Of a stretch of 8,658 nt of DNA, positions 1 to 6,435 are shown in pieces. Source of the DNA: JAWXUE01 sp044432865 (GTDB taxonomy: Bacteria > Bacillota_I > Bacilli_A > Acholeplasmatales > Anaeroplasmataceae); assembly GCA_044432865.1 (NCBI GenBank), contig JAWXUF010000046.1, positions 1-8,658 of the forward strand, given 5' to 3'. The notes below the pieces were generated by a model. It searched no databases, was not told the origin of the DNA, and saw nothing but the letters and a program-made list of their open reading frames with translations. The translations under genes were made by a program, and so were the position numbers. Each line of letters begins with the position of its first letter. Position 1 is the stretch's first letter.

Positions 1-92
1 GTAGAAAAATCAATGAACAAAGTCCATCAGAGATGGCAAAAATCCTTATTTACGCAAAGTAAGGTCGTTATTGCCGGCGGGTGAATAACACA
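1..92 (+). other. 3' end of an unidentified plus-strand transcript (CDS end or structured RNA)
   Basis: Something on the plus strand ends here, because a strong intrinsic terminator follows at 93-131. Two readings compete. In frame 3 an open stretch from the window edge ends at TAA 60-62, with AT-rich codons like the neighbours and a C-terminus reading SPSEMAKILIYAK. In frame 1 another open stretch runs to TGA 82-84, but its last codons (GCC GGC GGG) are unlike this genome. The segment also folds: 24-28 with 32-36, 35-39 with 71-75 enclosing an 8-bp hairpin 44-51/57-64, and 67-72 with 84-89. GC content rises locally at 60-92, which would suit an RNA gene. No family is recognised and the upstream part lies outside the window. 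Confidence 0.3.
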
Positions 93-131
93 AAAAAAGA
101 TAAAGGAGTAATTAACCTTTATTTTTTTTTT
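93..131 (+). terminator. Intrinsic terminator of the plus-strand transcript
   Basis: A 7-bp stem, 100-106 with 116-122, has a 9-nt loop and runs straight into ten consecutive T on the plus strand (122-131). An A-run at 93-99 gives a T-run on the other strand, so it could also stop minus-strand transcripts that leak past pdp. Confidence 0.7.
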
Positions 132-137
132 GCAATA

Positions 138-171
138 AAACCCCTCTATAATTTATAGAGGGGTTTATTTT
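138..171. terminator. Bidirectional terminator at the 3' end of pdp
   Basis: A perfect 13-bp stem, 138-150 with 154-166, has a 3-nt loop and a four-GC core. It lies 8 bases beyond the pdp stop codon. The minus-strand tail is TTTTATTG and the plus-strand tail is TTTATTTTTATT, so it can end transcription both ways between these convergent units. Confidence 0.8.
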
Positions 172-173
172 TA

Positions 174-1472
174 TTATCTAATTGTTTTTAAAATTATTTT
201 TTTCTCTGTTTTAGTATTAGTAATGTTGTATGCTTCAAATACCATTTTACATGCATCTTCAGCATTTTTATCATTAGCGTGTACGAATGCTAGGACTTCT
301 CCTACTTCTACTTTATCACCAATCTTTTTATTTAATACAACACCTACACCCATATCAATAACATCTTTCATAGATTCACGACCACCACCTAATTTCATAG
401 AGGCAATACCTACAGCAAGAGCATCAATAGTTTGTACATATCCTTGAACAGAAGATTTAACTTCAATAATATTTTTAGCTTTATCAAAATTAGTTATATC
501 ATCAATGTAAGAAACATCTCCACCTTGTAATTCAACCATTTCTCTAAATTTTTGTAATGCAGTACCATTTTTTAATGATTCTCTTAATAATTCTTTTGCT
601 TTATTAAGATCATCTGTTATTTGAGCATCTACTACTAAAAACGATCCTGTTTCAATACATAATTCTGTTAAGTCATGAGGACCTTTATTTTGTAATGTTT
701 CAATTGCTTCAATTACTTCTAATGCATTCCCAACAGTACATCCAAGAGGTTCATCCATATCAGTTAATACTGCAGTCATTTTTCTACCACAGTTTCTACC
801 AATCTTAACCATTAATTCAGCAAGTTCTGTAGCTTGTTCTACTGTTTTCATAAAAGCACCGCTACCTACTTTAACATCAAGTACAATACAGTCTGATCCA
901 CTTGCTAATTTCTTACTCATAATTGATGATGCAATTAAAGGAATAATATCTACAGTTGCTGTAACATCTCTTAAAGCATAAAGTTTTTTATCTGCTGGGC
1001 AAAGGTTACCAGTTTGTCCAATTAATGATAATCCACACTTATTTACAATATTAAAAAAATCTTCATTCGAAATTGCTACATTAAACCCTTTAATCGATTC
1101 TAACTTATCAATTGTCCCACCAGTATGCCCTAAGCCTCTACCGCTCATTTTAGCTACCTTAGCGCCTACTGCAGCAACCATCGGAGCAAGTACTAAAGAA
1201 GTTTTATCTCCTACACCACCTGTTGAATGTTTATCAACTTTAATTCCTTCAATACTTGATAAATCTAATTCATCTCCACTTTTTAACATAGCCATCGCTA
1301 AATTTGTTGCTTCTTCTTCAGACATTTTTTGAAAATAAATAGCCATCGCAAGTGCACTAACTTGGTAATCTTCGATTTCTCCTTTAGTGTACCCTTCAAT
1401 TACATAGTTAATTTCTTCCTTAGTTAATTCTAAACCATTCTTTTTTTTCTCAATTAAATCAACCATTCTCAT
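174..1472 (-). CDS. pdp: Pyrimidine-nucleoside phosphorylase
   Basis: Cytosolic salvage enzyme that splits uridine, thymidine or deoxyuridine with phosphate to the free base and (deoxy)ribose-1-phosphate. At 432 residues it matches Bacillus Pdp in length and is collinear with it from the N-terminal MRMVD onward. The glycosyltransferase family 3 signatures are intact: KHSTGGVGDK at residues 81-90 and SGRGLGHTGGT at 110-120, both around the phosphate and ribose sites, then ALRDVT with Arg168, and SSIMSKK containing Ser183 and Lys187, the pyrimidine-binding residues of this family. The C-terminal alpha/beta domain contains the glycine-rich LGGGRES stretch. The start is supported by AAGGAGG at 1481-1487, eight bases upstream. 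The gene has its own promoter (1504-1531) and a terminator at 138-171. It could also be called deoA, but the length and sequence favour the Bacillus type accepting both uridine and thymidine. Confidence 0.95.
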   Translation of the reverse strand: MRMVDLIEKKKNGLELTKEEINYVIEGYTKGEIEDYQVSALAMAIYFQKMSEEEATNLAMAMLKSGDELDLSSIEGIKVDKHSTGGVGDKTSLVLAPMVAAVGAKVAKMSGRGLGHTGGTIDKLESIKGFNVAISNEDFFNIVNKCGLSLIGQTGNLCPADKKLYALRDVTATVDIIPLIASSIMSKKLASGSDCIVLDVKVGSGAFMKTVEQATELAELMVKIGRNCGRKMTAVLTDMDEPLGCTVGNALEVIEAIETLQNKGPHDLTELCIETGSFLVVDAQITDDLNKAKELLRESLKNGTALQKFREMVELQGGDVSYIDDITNFDKAKNIIEVKSSVQGYVQTIDALAVGIASMKLGGGRESMKDVIDMGVGVVLNKKIGDKVEVGEVLAFVHANDKNAEDACKMVFEAYNITNTKTEKKIILKTIR

Positions 1473-1503
1473 AAAAAAATCCTCCTTGTATTATTATATC
1501 TTC

Positions 1504-1531
1504 ATTATAACATACCAAAGGTACTAATCAA
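1504..1531 (-). promoter_or_regulatory. pdp promoter with extended -10
   Basis: On the minus strand, -35 TTGATT (1531-1526), a 16-base spacer and -10 TATAAT (1509-1504) preceded by TGT, an extended -10. The spacer contains the short palindrome TACC-TTT-GGTA (about 1513-1523), which could be an operator, though no regulator is identifiable. The -35 overlaps the region just after the stop of the small upstream gene. Confidence 0.7.
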
Positions 1532-1533
1532 AA

Positions 1534-1704
1534 TTATTTCTTGTAAATTATTTTATCAAATACCAAAATACATATTGTTAATAGAAACATTAACAATATT
1601 AAGTACATAATTGCAATTGCTTCACTTGAATCCTCAAGATTAAATATTGCTAAAAAAGAAACAATTAATTTTATTACATTATCAATAAATACATCAAAGC
1701 TCAT
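1534..1704 (-). CDS. Small membrane protein, 56 residues, unknown function
   Basis: Not recognised. The frame opens with ATG at 1704 behind GAGGTG, five bases upstream, and closes with TAA. The protein starts MSFDVFIDNV. It has a moderately hydrophobic segment at about residues 9-22, an acidic turn (NLEDSSE, 22-28) and a strongly hydrophobic segment at about 29-49, then a basic tail ending YKK. That layout suggests one clear transmembrane helix with a second, amphipathic or membrane-inserted helix before it and the C-terminus in the cytoplasm. It lies 61 bases upstream of pdp with no terminator between, so some co-transcription is possible; the helicase terminator separates it from cshA. The ribosome binding site and the biased amino-acid content make it likely to be real. 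It could be a stress-related small membrane protein or a toxin-like peptide, but nothing in the sequence decides this. Confidence 0.6.
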   Translation of the reverse strand: MSFDVFIDNVIKLIVSFLAIFNLEDSSEAIAIMYLILLMFLLTICILVFDKIIYKK

Positions 1705-1726
1705 TTCTACACCTCAATTCTAAAAT

Positions 1727-1732
1727 ATTATA
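1727..1732 (-). promoter_or_regulatory. Possible -10 box for the small membrane protein gene
   Basis: A perfect TATAAT lies 22 bases upstream of the ATG at 1704 on the minus strand, which would give a leader of about 16 bases containing the GAGGTG site. No good -35 is found 16-18 bases upstream and there is no TGn extension, so the support is weak. Confidence 0.35.
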
Positions 1733-1837
1733 TATGAGGCATAATGAAAAAATTATCTTTTTTTTATAAAGAATATGTAACATGATAGTACTAAAATACA
1801 AGATTTGATTTTTTTATTTATTATCTATTCTTTTATT

Positions 1838-1878
1838 ATAAAAAAATAAAATCCATAAGTTTTAATAACTTATGGATT
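1838..1878 (-). terminator. Terminator of the cshA-like gene
   Basis: A perfect 12-bp stem, 1867-1878 with 1850-1861, with a 5-nt loop, begins 6 bases after the helicase stop codon. On the minus strand it is followed by TTTTATTTTTTTATAA. It separates cshA from the small membrane protein gene. Confidence 0.85.
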
Positions 1879-1884
1879 ACTTAT

Positions 1885-3540
1885 TTATTCTACGTTTAAG
1901 CTTTCTTTTTTAGAAATGTTTATTCTAACATCTTTATATTTTTTACCTTGTAATTTAATTAAATATGAGAATGCAGTTTTTGTAATTTCAAATGATGTAC
2001 CACTTTTTCTAATTACAATATCCCCAACGTTATCTTTTCTTACTTTAGCATCTTTATCTAAGTAAGATAATAAGATTTGAGGTCTCATACCTTCATTTTT
2101 ACCAACGTTCATATGAACACAGATAAAATCTTTACTTCTAGCTCTTCTAGCATCTTTTCTTTCACCAGAACCACTTCTATCGTTTCTATCTCTATTACGA
2201 TCTCTTGAATGACCTTGATTTAAGATTTCTGGGTAAGTTTTACCTTCAGCATAATATACTGAATCAATTAATGCATTAACAATTTGAGAAGGATCATATC
2301 CATCTTTAACTAATTTATTAACGATTTCTAAGTTACTTTCATTAATATCAGCATTTTTTTGTAATAAAGTAGATAATTTAGTATAAATTAATGAAGATTG
2401 TTGTGATTTAATTTGTTCTACTGTAGGTACTGGTAATTCAGCCATTTTAGATTTAGTATATCTACTAATTTCATTAATTCTATTTTTTTGTCTTGGTGTA
2501 ACAATACTAATTGCAGTACCAGTTTTACCAGCTCTACCTGTACGACCAATTCTATGAACATATACTTCATCATCAGTTGGTAAATCATAGTTAATAACAC
2601 CTTCGATATTATTAATATCAAGTCCTCTTGCAGCAACATCTGTAGCAATTAAGATTTTGATTGCACCACTTCTGTAAGCGTTCATTACTCTATCTCTTGA
2701 TTGTTGTTTTAAATCTCCATGTAAACCATCTACACTATATCCAAATGATTGTAATAACATTACTAATTCATCAACACAAGCTTTTGTGTTACAGAACATA
2801 ATTACAGAATTAAAGTTATAAAAGTCTAATACTCTAATTAATAAATCTTTTTTAGATTCTTTGTAACAGAAATATACTTTTTGTTCGATTCTATCAACAG
2901 TTAATGTTTGTGCTTTAACTTGTAAAAATAATGGATCTTTTTGATAATTTTTAGAAATTTGTTTAATAGTTGCTGGTAAAGTAGCACTAAATAAAATAGT
3001 TTGTCTTTCAGTTGGTGCTGATTTTAAGATTTGTTCTAAATCTTCTTTAAATCCCATGTTTAACATTTCATCTGCTTCATCTAAGATTAAAGTATTTAAA
3101 TTAGAAAAATCAATTTTTTTCTTATCAATTAAGTCAATAATTCTACCTGGTGCTCCAATTACAATTTGTGGTCCTTTTCTTAAAGCATCAAATTGTTTTG
3201 TATATGATTCTCCACCATAAATAGTTACTGTTTTAATTTTACTTTTATTTGGTAATACTTTTTCTAATTCGTTTGATACTTGTTTTGCAAGTTCTCTTGT
3301 TGGACAAAGAATTAAAGCTTGGATTTTATTTGAATTTTGATCGATTTTTTCTAATAATGGTAAACCATAAGAAAAAGTTTTACCAGTACCAGTTTGCGCC
3401 TGACCAATAATATCTAATCCTTCTTTAATTTTTGGTATTGATAATGCTTGAATTGGAGTTGGTGTTTCAATTCCAAGTGAAGCTAATTTTTCTCTTAATT
3501 GAGCATTGTCAACTAAATCATTAAATGTAATATCACTCAT
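1885..3540 (-). CDS. cshA: DEAD-box ATP-dependent RNA helicase, CshA/DeaD type
   Basis: RNA helicase that unwinds short duplexes using ATP; relatives act in ribosome assembly, cold adaptation and mRNA decay. All core motifs are visible: Q-motif Gln31, Walker A AQTGTGKT (48-55), PTRELA (80-85), GG (109-110), APGR (130-133), DEAD (154-157), SAT (185-187), IATDVAARGLDI (298-309) and HRIGRTGRAG (329-338). After an Arg/Asp-rich linker (about 445-470) comes a C-terminal domain (about 471-545) with the pattern of the DbpA/CsdA RRM-like RNA-binding domain (FICVHMNVG, then DIVIRKSGTSFEIT). At 551 residues it is near DeaD/CshA length. The start is chosen by AGAGGAAA at 3554-3547. A single-gene unit with its own promoter and terminator and a terminator-like hairpin in its leader. 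CshA and DeaD are hard to separate here; a dedicated DbpA/YxiN 23S rRNA role is less likely given the long Arg-rich linker. Confidence 0.93.
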   Translation of the reverse strand: MSDITFNDLVDNAQLREKLASLGIETPTPIQALSIPKIKEGLDIIGQAQTGTGKTFSYGLPLLEKIDQNSNKIQALILCPTRELAKQVSNELEKVLPNKSKIKTVTIYGGESYTKQFDALRKGPQIVIGAPGRIIDLIDKKKIDFSNLNTLILDEADEMLNMGFKEDLEQILKSAPTERQTILFSATLPATIKQISKNYQKDPLFLQVKAQTLTVDRIEQKVYFCYKESKKDLLIRVLDFYNFNSVIMFCNTKACVDELVMLLQSFGYSVDGLHGDLKQQSRDRVMNAYRSGAIKILIATDVAARGLDINNIEGVINYDLPTDDEVYVHRIGRTGRAGKTGTAISIVTPRQKNRINEISRYTKSKMAELPVPTVEQIKSQQSSLIYTKLSTLLQKNADINESNLEIVNKLVKDGYDPSQIVNALIDSVYYAEGKTYPEILNQGHSRDRNRDRNDRSGSGERKDARRARSKDFICVHMNVGKNEGMRPQILLSYLDKDAKVRKDNVGDIVIRKSGTSFEITKTAFSYLIKLQGKKYKDVRINISKKESLNVE

Positions 3541-3578
3541 TTTTTGTTTCCTCTTTTCATTTTTTTATATTTTTTCAT

Positions 3579-3609
3579 AAAAAAAATTGCAGTCAAATTC
3601 TGCAATTTT
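3579..3609 (-). terminator. Terminator-like hairpin in the 5' leader of cshA
   Basis: On the minus strand AAAATTGCAG (3609-3600) pairs with CTGCAATTTT (3592-3583), ten base pairs with a 7-nt loop, ending in a run of eight T down to 3579. It lies between the best cshA promoter and the cshA start, so it is either an attenuator or the 3' terminator of the rsmD unit with cshA driven by a closer promoter. A weaker candidate, CTGCAA with 17 bases to TATAAA, exists just downstream. Confidence 0.7.
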
Positions 3610-3622
3610 ATCAACTCTTACA

Positions 3623-3651
3623 ATTATATCATAATACAACATTAAAATCAA
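3623..3651 (-). promoter_or_regulatory. Promoter upstream of cshA, overlapping the preceding stop codon
   Basis: On the minus strand, -35 TTGATT (3651-3646), a 17-base spacer and -10 TATAAT (3628-3623) preceded by TGA, an extended -10. The -35 overlaps the TGA stop of the upstream gene. The predicted transcript starts near 3616, giving a leader of about 75 bases whose first element is the hairpin at 3609-3583. Confidence 0.75.
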
Positions 3652-4805
3652 GATAATAATGTTGTATCTACTTCTTCTTCATTTTCTATTTCTTCTATCT
3701 CTTCGAAATCATCAAAATCATCGAAGTCATCATTTAAATTAGATAGTCTATACGAATTAACACATTCTTCTAAGATTGCTTCATAATCATATACAGATAT
3801 ATGTTCTAATTCATTTACTAAACTATTAAAATTATTTTCGATTATTAAACAAAATCCATCCATTTTATAATCTCCATAGTTATTTAATGCTAATACAACA
3901 CCTAATTCAGTAACAAATCTATTGTACATATTCATTTTATCTAATACAAAATCAATTTTACCATCAAATGTTTTATATAATACATCATATAAGAATTCAT
4001 TATCTGTTGTTAAATTTAACGGAATAAAGTCCATAAATAACTCTCCTAATACAACATATAATTCTTTTAATGAAATAGTATCAAATTTATATACCATTAA
4101 GTTATCATTTCCTAATGAATAATAAATAAATCCACCACTTCTATTTCCTTCTAGTGTTAAACAGTCTTTATATCCATCAACAAAGAATATCCCTATTCTA
4201 GCCTCACTTAAAATAGCTTCTTTATCATTAACTAATTCTCTTAAGTCTTTATTTATAGGAAACTTTTTTGATACATTATTTGGTTCTATTCCTTCAACAT
4301 TGAATAAATCAATAACATACTCAGAGTTATTTTTCACATGAACTATAGCAGTTTTCTCAATATCATTTTTTACTACTAACCCATTTTTTACTACATTAAA
4401 ACAAAACTCTGTAATATATAACATTTTTTTATTTACTTTAGCTACAGATAATTTTTTATTATTTTGATATCCTTTACTAAAATAACTTATTAAATATTTT
4501 TCTTTATTTACTGTAAATGTTACACCTTTTTTAATATTAATATCATCTTTTTTCATATAAGATAAATAATTTTTTGTTATTTTAAAGTATTCTATACCTT
4601 CTAAACATAATTCTTTTTCAACATTATAAAATTTGTATGCTTTATTTAAAGAACGAACTGAATCAAATATGAATAATTCATCTTTATATACTAAGAATGT
4701 AACTGTTTTACCAATTTTAAAATGGACCATTGTTAAATTATTTTCTAATAAATAGTCAAAATAACCATTTACAAAAAAATCTGTTATATATGTATAATCA
4801 TTCAT
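3648..4805 (-). CDS. Unrecognised 385-residue protein with acidic tail, coupled to rsmD
   Basis: I do not recognise this family. The protein begins MNDYTYITDFF, has no signal peptide, no clear transmembrane helix and no cysteine cluster, so it is probably cytoplasmic. It is rich in Phe, Tyr, Asn and Lys, with alternating beta-like hydrophobic stretches (for example TMVHFKIGKTVTFLVYKDEL, about 25-44). It ends in a highly acidic, probably disordered tail with DDF repeated three times (359-367) followed by EEIEEIENEEEVD (368-380). GGAGG lies directly against the rsmD stop, eight bases before ATG 4805, so it is surely translated from the rsmD message. In many Firmicutes this position holds coaD, to which it has no resemblance. 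The stop is TGA, with an in-frame TAA two codons later. No promoter separates it from rsmD; the cshA promoter overlaps its 3' end. Confidence 0.85.
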   Translation of the reverse strand: MNDYTYITDFFVNGYFDYLLENNLTMVHFKIGKTVTFLVYKDELFIFDSVRSLNKAYKFYNVEKELCLEGIEYFKITKNYLSYMKKDDINIKKGVTFTVNKEKYLISYFSKGYQNNKKLSVAKVNKKMLYITEFCFNVVKNGLVVKNDIEKTAIVHVKNNSEYVIDLFNVEGIEPNNVSKKFPINKDLRELVNDKEAILSEARIGIFFVDGYKDCLTLEGNRSGGFIYYSLGNDNLMVYKFDTISLKELYVVLGELFMDFIPLNLTTDNEFLYDVLYKTFDGKIDFVLDKMNMYNRFVTELGVVLALNNYGDYKMDGFCLIIENNFNSLVNELEHISVYDYEAILEECVNSYRLSNLNDDFDDFDDFEEIEEIENEEEVDTTLLS

Positions 4806-4818
4806 ATTTGATTCCTCC

Positions 4819-5352
4819 TTATCTTAATATTGTTACTTTTTTAATTCCATATTTCTTTTCTTTATATAATTCAAATAATTCATTATTGTAATTATACTCT
4901 TTTCCACTCTCATATACAATCAATCCATCTTCTGATAACATTTCATTTTCAGAAATAAACTTTAATATTTCATCTATACAGTCTAATTTATATGGTGGAT
5001 CTAAAAATATAAAATTAAATTTAATGTTTTTTAAACTTTCTAAACACTTCATATATTCTAAATTACTTACAAAAGCTTTATTTTCGTATTTAAGCGTCTT
5101 TATATTATCAAGTGTAATTTCTACTGCTGTTTTATTTAAATCATTAAAATAGCCTTTTGCAGCACCTCTTGATAATGCTTCTAATCCAATTGAACCACTA
5201 CCTGAAAATAAATCTAAGACATTTCCTTTTTTTTCATAGCTATTCATTAAGTTAAACATAGATTCTCTAACCATATCAGAAGTTTCTCTTGTTGTTTCTA
5301 TATTTACCATTTTTAATTTTCTTGATTTTTCACTACCAGAAATAATTCTCAT
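4819..5352 (-). CDS. rsmD: 16S rRNA (guanine(966)-N2)-methyltransferase RsmD
   Basis: Uses S-adenosylmethionine to methylate N2 of G966 (E. coli numbering) in helix 31 of 16S rRNA during small-subunit assembly. At 177 residues it has the usual length. Family marks are the N-terminal MRIISG, the RETSDMVRESMFN region (24-34) where most homologues have RPTxDxVREalFN, SAM motif I LDLFSGSGSIGLEA (46-59) and the catalytic DPPY (118-121). The replacement of the usual RPT proline by Glu is mild. The ATG at 5352 is the natural start given MRIISG, although its ribosome binding site (AGGATG, about 13-8 bases upstream) is weak. The next gene begins 13 bases downstream. Three hairpins of unknown role lie upstream, and no convincing promoter was found, so transcription may come partly from galU read-through. 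Confidence 0.93.
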   Translation of the reverse strand: MRIISGSEKSRKLKMVNIETTRETSDMVRESMFNLMNSYEKKGNVLDLFSGSGSIGLEALSRGAAKGYFNDLNKTAVEITLDNIKTLKYENKAFVSNLEYMKCLESLKNIKFNFIFLDPPYKLDCIDEILKFISENEMLSEDGLIVYESGKEYNYNNELFELYKEKKYGIKKVTILR

Positions 5353-5403
5353 ATTTTTTTCACATCCTATGTATAATATCTTTTTTTGTGCACATAATAA
5401 TAA

Positions 5404-5461
5404 TGCGAATTAAGTTCGCAGAAGAATTCCCCTGTTCTTCTTGAAGTTTCTCATAAACTTC
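5404..5461 (-). ncRNA. Three tandem hairpins between galU and rsmD; leader RNA or small RNA
   Basis: Reading the minus strand, three stems follow each other almost without gaps: 5461-5455 with 5449-5443 (7 bp, 5-nt loop), 5441-5435 with 5426-5420 (7 bp, loop CAGGGGAA) and 5420-5415 with 5409-5404 (6 bp, 5-nt loop, sharing base 5420 with the previous stem). The last stem is followed by TTATTATTAT, a poor terminator tail. The purine-rich loop resembles the GGA loops bound by CsrA-type proteins and anti-SD sites, but there is no direct evidence of either. A 38-codon GTG frame (5476-5360, ending 7 bases before rsmD) covers the same bases without a Shine-Dalgarno site. The RNA is not a class I recognise. 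Confidence 0.4.
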
Positions 5462-5494
5462 TCTTCTCCCTTTCACATAATTAACTCAAAACTC

Positions 5495-5529
5495 TAAAGA
5501 GAAAAAGACTACTTTTATAGTCTTTTTTT
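5495..5529. terminator. Terminator downstream of galU
   Basis: A perfect 10-bp stem, 5518-5527 with 5502-5511, with a 6-nt loop lies 8 bases beyond the galU stop. It has T-rich arms on both strands, so it may work both ways; the minus-strand tail is TTTTTCTCTTT. Confidence 0.8.
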
Positions 5530-5534
5530 CGATT

Positions 5535-6410
5535 TTATTTAAGTTTTTTTTGTAAAAGTACTTTAACTTCATCTTTTAAATCATCTCTTGATAAAGCGAA
5601 GTCTAAAATTGCATCAATATATCCGATTTTACTTCCAACATCATAACGTACTCCATCAATTTCATATGAATAAACATCTTCTTCTTTCATCATACGTTTA
5701 ATTGCATCTGTTAATTGAATCTCTCCACCAGCACCAGTTACTTGGTCTTTTAAATATTTAAAAATTGTATTAGTTAAAATATATCTACCACCAATTACAT
5801 TATCACTTGGTGCATCTTCTACTTTTGGTTTTTCTACTACATCTTTTAATTTATTTAATCTCTCTTTAGAACTAGCATCAATATATTCACATACACCAAA
5901 CTTGCATGTATCTTTCATAGGTACTTTTAATGTACCAATAATTGATTTATTTGTTTTATCATATTCATTTATTAATTGAAGTAAAGCAGGAGAATCATTC
6001 CCAACATAAACATCATCACCTAATAATAAAGCAAAATCATCTTCTCCAATAAATTCATGAGCACATAATACAGCATGTCCTAATCCTAATTGTTCTTTTT
6101 GACGTACAAAGAATACATTCACTTTATGTGGTAATTCTTTAATCATTTCTAATTCTTTTGTTTTGTTAGATCTTTCTAAAATTGTTTCTAATTCTAAATT
6201 ACGATCAAAGTAATCTATAATTGCATTTTTATTTCCACTTACAACTATAATAAACTGTTCAATTTTGGATTCAATCGCTTCTCTAACGATATATTCTATA
6301 GCAGGTGTATCTATAATAGGTAACATTTCCTTTGCTAAGCTTTTTGTTATTGGTAAAAATCTTGTTCCATATCCAGCAGCAGGAATTACGGCTTTTGTTA
6401 TTTTTTTCAT
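5535..6410 (-). CDS. galU: UTP-glucose-1-phosphate uridylyltransferase
   Basis: Cytosolic nucleotidyltransferase that joins UTP and glucose-1-phosphate to give UDP-glucose and pyrophosphate, the donor for glycolipids, teichoic or capsular polymers and galactose metabolism. Family marks are the nucleotide-binding loop AAGYGTRFLPITKSLAKEML (11-30), QLGLGHAV (107-114), the metal and nucleotide site LLLGDD (128-133), VEKP (192-195), GGRYIL (207-212), GAGGEIQLTDA (226-236) and YDVGSKIGYI (256-265). At 291 residues it has the usual GalU/GtaB length. ATG 6410 follows AAGGGG (6422-6417) at six bases. The gene is a single unit between two terminators, with its own promoter and a folded leader of about 145 bases. 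Bacillus names the same enzyme gtaB. No sugar-polymer genes are in the window to narrow its use. Confidence 0.95.
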   Translation of the reverse strand: MKKITKAVIPAAGYGTRFLPITKSLAKEMLPIIDTPAIEYIVREAIESKIEQFIIVVSGNKNAIIDYFDRNLELETILERSNKTKELEMIKELPHKVNVFFVRQKEQLGLGHAVLCAHEFIGEDDFALLLGDDVYVGNDSPALLQLINEYDKTNKSIIGTLKVPMKDTCKFGVCEYIDASSKERLNKLKDVVEKPKVEDAPSDNVIGGRYILTNTIFKYLKDQVTGAGGEIQLTDAIKRMMKEEDVYSYEIDGVRYDVGSKIGYIDAILDFALSRDDLKDEVKVLLQKKLK

Positions 6411-6435
6411 AGGTACCCCTTAATTAATTATATAT

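Noticed and set aside
72..82. Resemblance to the CCGGCGG segment of the FMN riboswitch or to a 16S rRNA segment
   Set aside because: Only a handful of bases match, and none of the other conserved FMN or 16S blocks is nearby.
223..447. Plus-strand open frame inside pdp
   Set aside because: Antisense to the conserved C-terminal part of pdp, no ribosome binding site, and its composition mirrors pdp codons.
2418..2648. Minus-strand alternate frame inside cshA
   Set aside because: Overlaps the conserved helicase motifs V and VI in another frame; Leu-rich shadow with no ribosome site.
3922..4122. Plus-strand open frame inside the 385-residue gene
   Set aside because: Antisense frame without start signals; the minus-strand gene has a strong ribosome site and full-length frame.
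5404..5461. Signal recognition particle RNA
   Set aside because: There is no paired long hairpin with the conserved GGAA loop and AGCA internal loop, only three separate short stems.
5360..5476. 38-codon GTG frame upstream of rsmD as an annotated gene
   Set aside because: No Shine-Dalgarno site and full overlap with regular hairpins; kept only as a finding.
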